A DNA stretch of 29,832 bases, taken from the IMG/VR virus record IMGVR_UViG_3300012012_001993, positions 1 through 29,832 of that record; one strand, written 5' to 3'. A program made the translations under genes and the position numbers. Every line of letters begins with the position of its first letter. Within the stretch, counting starts at the first letter, position 1. Below are positions 7,310 through 14,101 of this stretch, one piece after another. The stretch is from a virus. Below the pieces are notes generated by a model that was not told the DNA's origin, did not search any database, and worked only from the letters and a program-made list of their open reading frames with translations.

Positions 7310-8613
7310 AAATTTTAAAAAAAATTGATGATGTTGCAGGTCAATTAAAGGCTGATGCCCTTACTGAGTCTGAAAAAAAATCATTAGAAATAAAAACTGA
7401 ACTAAAGTCTCAAATTGAAACTGAAGTTAAATCTCTTGAAGCTAAATTGGCTCAAGCAGAAGAATCTAGTAAAAAAAGTATCGAAAAAATTGAAGAAGCT
7501 ATTAATAGCGGCTTTAAATCAGCTTCTGAGAAAACTGATTCAAAATCATACATTCCTTTAAGCTTGAAAGAGGCTCAAATTATTGCACAAACTATTCATA
7601 GCAAATCGCAAATTAAGTTTCACGCTTTGGATAAAAAAGCAATTCGTTTTGGTGATTCAACATCAACAAACACAATTGATAGACCAGCTACTGTAATGGG
7701 TTCTTTTGAAGTCAACAAAGACATTCCTTCAACTATTTTACAAGATGTTGATGTAATGCCTGCTGTAAATGACAATGAAGGCGCTCTTGTTTGGAATACT
7801 TTTGATGAATCTTTAATTGAAGCTTTTGAAGCAAACGAATTAGAAGCCTCTCAGGTAACTAAAGAAGTTGTTTACAGAAATGTTAAATTAGCTCTTAAGA
7901 AAGTTCAGTCAAAAATGAATATTTCTACTGATGTAATTCTTAATGTTATGCAAGGTGGAAATCAAGTTAATGTTCTCGATAGAAACATTGCTGGATTAAA
8001 CCGTAAATTTGACAAGAAAATCATTAAAGATGTTTTCCAAGATGTAATTGCGGCCGCTAACAATAGTCTCGTAGGTAAAACTGCAACCACTACTCAATAT
8101 GCACCAGCAGATGCAACTATTAGAAAAGATTTAAGAAACTTCTTATCAACTTTAAAAAAAGAATTTATAGGCAATTCTGTTATTTATGTTAGCAGACAAC
8201 TTATAAATGCCGCATTTTCTGTTGAAGCTTCTGATGGTCATTTGCCTCTTGAGCAATTTTTTTATTCAAACGACATACAAGCTTTTGTTACGCCAGAAGG
8301 TCTTATTCCAGTAAGAACATTTGAACACGCTCAAATTGGAACTTATAAATCTTTAAATGACGGAACAACTGATATTACAAGCGATTATACCGCCGTTACT
8401 GCAAGCTTATCTGGCAACGCTGGTAAACTACTTGCTTTTGTCGGTGATTTAAAATTTGCTTACAAAGTAATCCCATCTACAATGGGAATAATTGGTTACG
8501 ATTCTAATGTCGGAACTTTACTTGACGGAGCAACTAAAGCTGGTAAGATTGGATATGTAGCCCAAGGTATTGTGGAATCACAAGCTATTAAAGCTCTTTA
8601 TGCAAAAGCTTAA
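7300..8613 (+). CDS. Major capsid protein, HK97 fold
   Basis: This is the main shell protein, 437 aa. Residues ~1-75 are Lys/Glu-rich heptad-like sequence, matching the delta domain that scaffolds the prohead and is removed by the upstream protease. The mature part begins somewhere around residue 85-105 before 'TIDRPATVMGSFEVNKDIPSTIL'. The later pattern is typical of HK97-fold capsids: an A-domain-like 'NSVIYVSRQLINAAF', then 'LIPVRTFEHAQIGTYKSL', and a C-terminal beta-rich end 'LLAFVGDLKFAYKVIPS'. Position directly after the protease and before head-tail connectors supports the call. The exact cleavage site cannot be read. Expression is probably high, and a stable hairpin follows the next gene. 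Confidence 0.92.
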   Translation: MSLEILKKIDDVAGQLKADALTESEKKSLEIKTELKSQIETEVKSLEAKLAQAEESSKKSIEKIEEAINSGFKSASEKTDSKSYIPLSLKEAQIIAQTIHSKSQIKFHALDKKAIRFGDSTSTNTIDRPATVMGSFEVNKDIPSTILQDVDVMPAVNDNEGALVWNTFDESLIEAFEANELEASQVTKEVVYRNVKLALKKVQSKMNISTDVILNVMQGGNQVNVLDRNIAGLNRKFDKKIIKDVFQDVIAAANNSLVGKTATTTQYAPADATIRKDLRNFLSTLKKEFIGNSVIYVSRQLINAAFSVEASDGHLPLEQFFYSNDIQAFVTPEGLIPVRTFEHAQIGTYKSLNDGTTDITSDYTAVTASLSGNAGKLLAFVGDLKFAYKVIPSTMGIIGYDSNVGTLLDGATKAGKIGYVAQGIVESQAIKALYAKA

Positions 8614-8638
8614 TATTAACAATTAAATTATTATATAT

Positions 8639-9085
8639 ATGTCTGAAAATTTAACAGGAATTATAAAAAAAGTAGGAGTAGTTTCTACCGCTAGCACAGC
8701 GGAAGATGCTACTATTGCTGGTTCTGCAATTATAATTGAAGGGGTAAAAGAATTAAAGGTTTTCTTAGATGTGACAACTTGGACTTCTGGCTCTGTAAAA
8801 ATTAAAAATGTGCAATTTGCTGATGATTCATCTTTTGCAGTAAATCCATCTACTTTCACAAGTGATGATTATTTAAATAAAAACGATAGAATATCATCTG
8901 TTTCAGCAATAGACCAAACAAGTTTAGGCGCTGTTGGAACTAAGTGTATCTCACTTAAAAACCTAGCTTTAAATAATCAAAAATATTTTAGAGTGAATTT
9001 TTTAACTGGAGCAGTTAGCACCGATTTAACTTTTAAATCAGAAGTTATTTTGGAATATTTGGATAAACCACAAATCCAATCTTAA
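8639..9085 (+). CDS. Putative capsid-associated or decoration protein
   Basis: I do not recognise a named family. The 148-aa product is predicted mostly beta-strand, rich in Ser/Thr/Val/Ala, with no signal peptide or membrane segment. It sits 25 nt after the major capsid gene and ends just before a strong hairpin, so it is in the highest-expressed part of the head operon. Position and composition fit a capsid decoration or head-stabilising protein, but this is inference from context. Its ATG is preceded by an A/T-only leader (ATTATATATATG) with no Shine-Dalgarno sequence. Confidence 0.75.
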   Translation: MSENLTGIIKKVGVVSTASTAEDATIAGSAIIIEGVKELKVFLDVTTWTSGSVKIKNVQFADDSSFAVNPSTFTSDDYLNKNDRISSVSAIDQTSLGAVGTKCISLKNLALNNQKYFRVNFLTGAVSTDLTFKSEVILEYLDKPQIQS

Positions 9086-9091
9086 TTATAA

Positions 9092-9120
9092 TCCCCCTTT
9101 GCTTAAAAAACAAAGGGGGA
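9092..9120 (+). terminator. Perfect 10-bp hairpin after capsid genes
   Basis: TCCCCCTTTG (9092-9101) and CAAAGGGGGA (9111-9120) form a perfect 10-bp stem with a 9-nt A-rich loop. It is the most GC-rich structure in the structural region. No T-run follows immediately (next bases CAATTAAAAATAATTTTT), so it may be a leaky attenuator or an mRNA 3' stabiliser that keeps capsid message above downstream connector message. Confidence 0.7.
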
Positions 9121-9138
9121 CAATTAAAAATAATTTTT

Positions 9139-9450
9139 ATGATACTATTTGAATTAACTAAAGATTTTAATGAAAACGGAATTGTTCTTAAAAAAGGAGA
9201 ATATACAAAAAACGAATTGATTAAAATTTATGAATCTGAAGATAAATTTAATTTTTGTTTTCAATGCACTTCTTTAAAAGATATTTTAGTTGAGAAAAAA
9301 AATGAAATCGAAACTCCTGAAGATAAACTAGAAGTTGAAATTCCAGTAATTGAAATTGAGACTCCTGAGGATAACTTAGAAATCGAAACTCCTGAAGATA
9401 AACTAGAAGTTGAAACAAAAAATTCTAAAAAAAATAGAAGAAATAAATAA
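9139..9450 (+). CDS. Acidic repeat-containing hypothetical protein, 103 aa
   Basis: The first ~50 residues form a small mixed domain (LTKDFNENGIVLKKGEYTKN) I cannot name, although short proteins with similar starts occur in phage head operons. Residues ~55-93 are tandem acidic repeats based on EIETPEDKL, and the tail is basic (KNSKKNRRNK). The repeat is at the DNA level too: 37 identical bases at 9304-9340 and 9379-9415, with a diverged unit between. The acidic and basic ends suggest a flexible linker or binding tail. It lies between the capsid block and the connector gene, and its stop region overlaps the start of the next gene. Confidence 0.65.
   Translation: MILFELTKDFNENGIVLKKGEYTKNELIKIYESEDKFNFCFQCTSLKDILVEKKNEIETPEDKLEVEIPVIEIETPEDNLEIETPEDKLEVETKNSKKNRRNK
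9304..9415 (+). repeat. Intragenic tandem repeat (EIETPEDKL units)
   Basis: A 37-nt sequence at 9304-9340 recurs exactly at 9379-9415, 75 nt (25 codons) later. A diverged third unit starts at 9352, 27 nt before the last, so the basic unit is nine codons. All spacings are multiples of three, so copy-number change would keep the frame. Confidence 0.9.
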
Positions 9451-10070
9451 TGAATACTTTTTGCTTTAAACAACCAATATCAAATATTCTAGTGTCTAAT
9501 TTTTCACAATTAGCACTAGCAATATCTTTATCTGATGTTAAGGCTCATTTACGCATAACTTTTAATCAAGAAGATGCCCACATCACAAATTTAATAAAAA
9601 CCGCTACACAACGATTTGAAGGCATTACTGGCATAGATTTAATAACAAAGGAATATAAAACATTTCTTGATAATTTTCCGCTTTATTACAACCATTTTGG
9701 TAATTACGAACCAATAAAAATTAAAAGAAGCAAATTACAATCAATTGTATCGATTAAATATTATTTGAATGAAGTTCTAACAACATTTGCTTCTTCTAAT
9801 TATTATTTCACAGAAAGTAATAATTATTCCGAAATATTTTTATATGAAACTAAAGAATATCCAGACGACATAGACAATAGAGCTAATGCTGTTGTTATAA
9901 ATTTTACATCGGGCTTTGGAGCATCGGAAGCTAATATTCCTTTTGATTATAAACAGGCTATTATGGAATACATTGCATTCTTGTATAAAAATAGAGGAGA
10001 TGCTTGTTGCAATAACATGGGAATAGCTTCTCAATTTTTCACTGGTTATCAAAAAGAAATATTTATATGA
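9450..10070 (+). CDS. Head-tail connector (HK97 gp6-like)
   Basis: This 206-aa protein is the probable first connector ring attached under the portal. The N-terminal helical part is characteristic: 'ISLSDVKAHLRITFNQEDAH' then 'ITNLIKTATQRFEGITGIDL', the typical 'LxEvKxHLRID..DD..I..LI..A...vE..TG' pattern of gp6/gp8-like connectors. The middle carries beta strands with 'IKIKRSKLQSIVSIKYY', and the end contains 'IPFDYKQAIMEYIAFLYKNRGD', the conserved 'P..i..A.l.lv...Y.nR' helix. Its length is somewhat above HK97 gp6 and near phiE125 gp8-like members. Its ATG overlaps the previous stop region and it is followed closely by the head-closure gene. Confidence 0.85.
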   Translation: MNTFCFKQPISNILVSNFSQLALAISLSDVKAHLRITFNQEDAHITNLIKTATQRFEGITGIDLITKEYKTFLDNFPLYYNHFGNYEPIKIKRSKLQSIVSIKYYLNEVLTTFASSNYYFTESNNYSEIFLYETKEYPDDIDNRANAVVINFTSGFGASEANIPFDYKQAIMEYIAFLYKNRGDACCNNMGIASQFFTGYQKEIFI

Positions 10071-10074
10071 TATT

Positions 10075-10482
10075 ATGGACAATAATGCTTGCAAGTTTAT
10101 CATTAAGCCTAAAAGAAATGTTCAGATAGGCGACCTAAACACACCAATATCAATAATTACAAAAATTAAAAAAGCGAACAATACAACCTCGCAAGATGTT
10201 TTGTTGGATCAGGATACTTTAGTGCCTAATGCTTGGGCTTTGCAAATCGATGTAAATGGTGAAGATATTTTTAATGGTCAAAACTTACTTGGTAAGGTTA
10301 CTACTCACTTTTACATTAGAAGAGACCCCGCTATAAAAATTAAAGTTGAAAACATGATTATCAGCAGTGGAGAAGCCTACAGAATATTAGAGGTTTTGCC
10401 GAATCTTCACAATGAAGGAATGTTTTCAATGTTCAAATGCAGTCATACTGGTTTATCAAATATTAATTTAAATATTTTGTGA
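10075..10482 (+). CDS. Head closure / head-tail joining protein
   Basis: The 135-aa product fits the phage head-tail joining family (SPP1 gp16 / HK97 gp7 type), which closes the connector after packaging. Supporting pattern: an opening 'IGDLNTPISIITKI', then 'NAWALQIDVNGEDIFNGQNLLGKVTTHFYIRRD' resembling the family's 'W..v....g.e.....q......t...irr...', then 'MIISSGEAYRILEVLPNL', equivalent to 'v...g..y.I..v...d'. Small beta-barrel expected. It lies 4 nt after the gp6-like gene and overlaps the next start by 4 nt (GTGA), showing tight translational coupling. The call rests on pattern plus gene order. Confidence 0.8.
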   Translation: MDNNACKFIIKPKRNVQIGDLNTPISIITKIKKANNTTSQDVLLDQDTLVPNAWALQIDVNGEDIFNGQNLLGKVTTHFYIRRDPAIKIKVENMIISSGEAYRILEVLPNLHNEGMFSMFKCSHTGLSNINLNIL

Positions 10483-11033
10483 ACATAGATATTGATTTAA
10501 AAAAAATAAACTTAACCTCAGAGAATATCGCAAAAGTTAAAGATGCTATAAAAAGAGGTTCTTCTCAAGGATTAAGAAATGCTGGAACTTACATGGTTCA
10601 AGAAATTAGAAGACAAATGACTCTTCCTAAAACTGGTAATACATATATTTTTTATAAATCAAGAGCTAGCAAAACTAGACAAAGAAGTAGATTAAATACT
10701 GGAAGCGTTGGAGGAGATAAAACAATGACTTATCCAGCTCCAGAAGGACTAAAAATACCTGCGGGAAGTTCTTATATGCACAAAGCGTCAAATGCGAGCG
10801 GTTTAGAAAGTTCTGCGGTTTTAACTGGAGAATTAAGTAAAAGTGTTTACACTAAAAGTAGCGGAAGTAATCAGCAAATTATAGGAGCTACTGCACCGCA
10901 CGCCGCTATTCAAGAATTTGGAGGTGCAAATGTCGCCCCAAGAAACAATATCAGGCGACCACTTGCTGAAAATAAAGCTAGAATAGCAAATAAAATACAA
11001 CTTGCTATAAACAATAATTTAAAGGGGTTATAA
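10479..11033 (+). CDS. HK97 gp10-like tail completion/neck protein
   Basis: The 184-aa product resembles the HK97 gp10 family, which sits at the head-tail junction. Seen features are 'GLRNAGTYMVQEIRRQM' near residue 32, a region rich in Ser/Arg/Gly, 'VLTGELSKSVYTKSS', the diagnostic 'TAPHAAIQEFGGA' (usually 'yA..vEfGt') and 'APRNNIRRPLAENKARI' (usually 'p..PFl.pA'). The gene uses a GTG start at 10479 overlapping the previous TGA; this start fits the family N-terminus, and no closer ATG exists. It ends exactly where the next ATG begins. Order gp6, gp7, gp10, terminator matches HK97-like heads. Confidence 0.83.
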   Translation: MNIDIDLKKINLTSENIAKVKDAIKRGSSQGLRNAGTYMVQEIRRQMTLPKTGNTYIFYKSRASKTRQRSRLNTGSVGGDKTMTYPAPEGLKIPAGSSYMHKASNASGLESSAVLTGELSKSVYTKSSGSNQQIIGATAPHAAIQEFGGANVAPRNNIRRPLAENKARIANKIQLAINNNLKGL

Positions 11034-12346
11034 TGCAAACAAGTCAAATAGTCCATCAAATCAAAGCAGTTTTACCTAAATACTCTAATGATTTTTCTGA
11101 CAACATAAATATTACAAATATATCAATTAGTGGAACAAATATCACTTACACGACCGGTGGAAATCATCATATAGAAAATGGCAATACTTTTTTAGTTTGC
11201 GATATTAAAAATTATTATGAAATAACTTCTTTAAAAAAATATGGAAGCATTGCAGTTGCGTTATCAAATAATCACCACAACATTATTAAAACCGCTAACA
11301 CGGTAGAAATGGTTGGTGCAAGCGATGCCAAATATAATGGAGTAAAAACTATAAGTAGAGATATTCTATATTTTAATGTCCAATCTAAAGTTATTAATAA
11401 TGACGATACGGCGACCATTACAACAGTAGAAGACAACCCTTTTATAGTAAACGCTAATTACAAAATAAATATAAATGGAAGTTTGTTGCCCGTCAAATCT
11501 ATCGTTAATTCAAAAACATTTATAATCGACAATTTTATCGGTTTAGCTAACGATAGCGTTTTAACTAAAATATCATTATCGCCATCTACTCATATTTTCT
11601 TTTATGTTATTGACTCAACTGCCGTTAGTTCGCCTACTGGAAGCATTAAATTCTTGGAAAAAAGAAATTTTGGATATAATGGTTATAAAATTGTATCATC
11701 GCATACCCACAACACTATTACCTGCGTAGTAAATGATGCAATTGGTTTACCATATTTACAAAACTCTCCAATCGGAATAATAAAAAGTAGATTAAGAGTT
11801 ATTGGAACTACTGATTACGAGAGAGCAAAAGAGATATTTACAAACGCAGTAGATGCTACAAATCAAACTAAGTCTTGGCTGTTTGTTTATACTCTTCCAA
11901 GGACTACTGGCAAAGACCCTAATGGTAAAACAGATGTTAATGTAGAGAATTTATTAGGCAGTGGAATTTCTGCTAAAATTATACAGGGTTTAGAATTGTG
12001 TGTAATGATAAATTTAGGAGAAACAGCTTCTTCAATTGGATTAGCTGATGAGAAGGATAAAGTATCGCAATACATTAAACCAATTTGTCAGACAATAGCT
12101 GGGTTTATACCTGAATCGCCATTTAGTAATAATGTTGTATATCAAAAACTTACTCCTGTTGTTGACCAAACCAAAGAATCCGAAAAAACTTTTTATTCGC
12201 ATAGTTTTATATTTGAAACATTTATTGAATTTACAAAAGACCAAGAAATAAAAGAATATGATACTACCGCTTTAGCTAACATTAGCTTTGATTTAAAAGA
12301 TGCTAATAACAATAATATCATGTCTTCTATAGGTATAGTTAATTAA
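11033..12346 (+). CDS. Probable tail terminator with large beta-rich insertion
   Basis: Residues ~1-25 (QIVHQIKAVLPKYSNDFSDN) and ~255-437 resemble Mu gp37-type tail terminator proteins, including 'KSWLFVYTLPR', 'CVMINLGE' and 'YSHSFIFETFIEFT'. Between them, residues ~25-250 are a beta-rich insertion with repeated modules such as 'NITYTTGGNHHIENGNTFLV' and 'VEMVGASDAKYNGVKTI', similar to inserts in the baseplate wedge gene at 22588. This explains 437 aa against roughly 150-200 for plain terminators. The position after the gp10-like gene and before the tail block supports the role: capping the tail tube and joining the head. A preceding AAGGGG 5 nt before the ATG may serve as Shine-Dalgarno. 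It converges with the large terminase, the stop codons overlapping. Confidence 0.65.
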   Translation: MQTSQIVHQIKAVLPKYSNDFSDNINITNISISGTNITYTTGGNHHIENGNTFLVCDIKNYYEITSLKKYGSIAVALSNNHHNIIKTANTVEMVGASDAKYNGVKTISRDILYFNVQSKVINNDDTATITTVEDNPFIVNANYKININGSLLPVKSIVNSKTFIIDNFIGLANDSVLTKISLSPSTHIFFYVIDSTAVSSPTGSIKFLEKRNFGYNGYKIVSSHTHNTITCVVNDAIGLPYLQNSPIGIIKSRLRVIGTTDYERAKEIFTNAVDATNQTKSWLFVYTLPRTTGKDPNGKTDVNVENLLGSGISAKIIQGLELCVMINLGETASSIGLADEKDKVSQYIKPICQTIAGFIPESPFSNNVVYQKLTPVVDQTKESEKTFYSHSFIFETFIEFTKDQEIKEYDTTALANISFDLKDANNNNIMSSIGIVN

Positions 12347-13821
12347 ACTGATGTACACCAAAAATCAAATCTAGCTGATTGTGCGACTTCCCAATGTGCA
12401 AATTGACTAAGGCAGTCGCATCGGTCATCATGACGACCTTTTGGAAACTGCATTAATTCACTTTCAAAGCTTGCGTACCAAGTTGCATCTTTAGGGAAAA
12501 AATAAGTTCCACTAGACATTGCACCAGTTGCGGTGGAAAACCTTATCTCTTTTTTTATTCCTCCATGAGAAATGGGAGTTATAGAGATTCCATATAATTT
12601 TTGTTCGTTAGGAAGCTCCTGTATTAAGCTTGAGCCAGTGTTAGCATCTTCTATTATCAAGTCTGTGGCTCTATGACCATTATTGCAAAATGCAATTAAC
12701 GCTTGCTTTGTTTCTGGATATACTTTTCTTTCACAATATTGGTCAATTAAATATTTTGATTTTCCTATTATACCAAACTTTAAAAAAGCACTTGGGTCAT
12801 TGACTTCATTAGGTTTTTGAGCGGAATCGACAGATACAACAACTCTATCAAATTTCATTGAAGATGAATCGGAAATATTAAAAGGCTGAAACCAATTAAT
12901 ATCAACCATATTGCCTCCGTCAGCTACTGGATTTTGCATATATTGAGCAAAAAATACTTGCTTTCCATTTGCAATACCAGTTTCTTCATCAACAACTCTA
13001 TTTCTTAAGCTTTCTAATTCGTGCAATGGCAAATAATCAGGCGATAGCAATTCTCCAGCTTCAAAAACATACTCTTCGTCGTCAAGCACTATAACAGTTC
13101 TTTCTTCAAATATTGCAGGTAAAGAAATAATCTTATATTCGCCCGGTCTAGTCCTAGATAAATATCCAGTTAAATCATTTATACCAAGCCTTTGTTCTAT
13201 TATCAGAATTATACCAACCAATTTATCGACCCTACTATAAAAACTTTCGTCCCAAGCTTTCAACGCAGTTGTTCCTTCGCTTCTAAATATCATATCCGAG
13301 GAGATAAAGTCATCTGGCAACAACATGTCGCATCTTTCGCCAGTTACCTTTGATAGCGTTCCAAAACCTTGCCTCTCACCACCTAGAGAAGTTTTGATAT
13401 GACTTTCTGTATCTTTTACAATAGCTAAATCAGAGAAAACTTTTTTGTATTTCTCAGTTTCCATTATAAGCTTTGTCCAGCCCACATTTCTCGTCACCAA
13501 TTTATCTTTATTTGAAACGCCAAATATTCTTTCGCTTTGCTGTCTTCCTAAATGCCAAGCTGGCAGTGCGGCGGAAATTATTGTTGACTTCATTAAGCCC
13601 GGTGGGATATTCACGATTACTTTTCTATAACCATCTTTTCTCTTAGATGATAATTCGCCTATTTTACACAAAATCTTTGTAGATTTAGATGGCTTTAATT
13701 CTTTATTTGGAAAGATTGCTTTAAAAGCTATATTAGCGAAGAACTCATAAAAATTCTCCCTATATATTATGTTCTTTGTGCTTTCTAATATGCTTTCAAT
13801 TTTTCTTTGGCTAATATCCAT
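12343..13821 (-). CDS. terL: Terminase large subunit
   Basis: The packaging motor ATPase and nuclease, 492 aa from the ATG at 13821. ATPase: Walker A NIPPGLMKST (about 71-80) and Walker B MLLPDD (166-171). Nuclease: Asp332 in VVSVDSAQKP, IIEDANTG (389-396) and HDDRCD (463-468), the usual acidic RNase H-fold set. The longest frame would start at a TTG at 13854, but that TTG lies in the -35-like box; the ATG at 13821 sits in the 23-bp element also found at the 105-aa gene start, so I use it. It is alone on the minus strand between neck and sheath genes, far from the small subunit. Convergence with the tail terminator gene overlaps stop codons by 3 nt. Confidence 0.93.
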   Translation of the reverse strand: MDISQRKIESILESTKNIIYRENFYEFFANIAFKAIFPNKELKPSKSTKILCKIGELSSKRKDGYRKVIVNIPPGLMKSTIISAALPAWHLGRQQSERIFGVSNKDKLVTRNVGWTKLIMETEKYKKVFSDLAIVKDTESHIKTSLGGERQGFGTLSKVTGERCDMLLPDDFISSDMIFRSEGTTALKAWDESFYSRVDKLVGIILIIEQRLGINDLTGYLSRTRPGEYKIISLPAIFEERTVIVLDDEEYVFEAGELLSPDYLPLHELESLRNRVVDEETGIANGKQVFFAQYMQNPVADGGNMVDINWFQPFNISDSSSMKFDRVVVSVDSAQKPNEVNDPSAFLKFGIIGKSKYLIDQYCERKVYPETKQALIAFCNNGHRATDLIIEDANTGSSLIQELPNEQKLYGISITPISHGGIKKEIRFSTATGAMSSGTYFFPKDATWYASFESELMQFPKGRHDDRCDCLSQFAHWEVAQSARFDFWCTSV

Positions 13822-13875
13822 AAATAAGACTTTTAGGCTGTAAAGTGTTGACAATTTTCAAAAAAATCGTATTAT
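13814..13875. promoter_or_regulatory. Divergent promoter module, copy 2
   Basis: Positions 13814-13836 repeat 6442-6464 exactly (23 bp, minus-strand sense), including the large terminase ATG at 13819-13821. After the same 11-nt gap comes plus-strand TTGACA (13848-13853), a 16-nt spacer and TATTAT (13870-13875): a near-consensus promoter for the tail block at 13910. The -35 is within a near-perfect 14-bp dyad (13848-13861, symmetrical at 6 of 7 pairs), which looks like an operator. This is the better-preserved copy of the plus-strand promoter. Confidence 0.75.
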
Positions 13876-13909
13876 GAAAAATATAAAATACAACAATTAA
13901 ATTTTAAAT

Positions 13910-14098
13910 ATGAAAGCAACATTAACTTTTTTAATAGAGTTTTATCGTAGTCAAAATGAACAATATCATGTTAATGATAAAATCGAAATTGATGTCGATA
14001 GCGAAGGAACTCCAATAGATGGTTTTTGGTATGAGCAATTAAAATTTAACAATGGTCATTTTACATTAGATTTCAACAAAAAACAAAAAACAAAATAG
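13910..14098 (+). CDS. Small pre-sheath protein (Mu gp38/DUF2635-like)
   Basis: This 62-aa protein sits 3 nt before the tail sheath, where Mu-like phages carry a short protein of the DUF2635 type. The visible similarity is limited to 'EGTPIDGFWYEQLKFNNGHF', comparable to the family's 'G..Vp...fW.RRl.dGdV'. The function of that family is not established as far as I know. The gene is the first of the tail operon, about 28 nt after the predicted start site of the promoter at 13848-13875. The ATG follows a purely A/T leader (AATTAAATTTTAAATATG). Confidence 0.65.
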   Translation: MKATLTFLIEFYRSQNEQYHVNDKIEIDVDSEGTPIDGFWYEQLKFNNGHFTLDFNKKQKTK

Positions 14099-14101
14099 TT
14101 T

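Noticed and set aside
13822-13854. Longer large terminase N-terminus from a TTG at 13854
   Set aside because: The TTG lies in the shared -35 box and the duplicated element centres on the ATG at 13821, so the extra 11 residues are probably untranslated.
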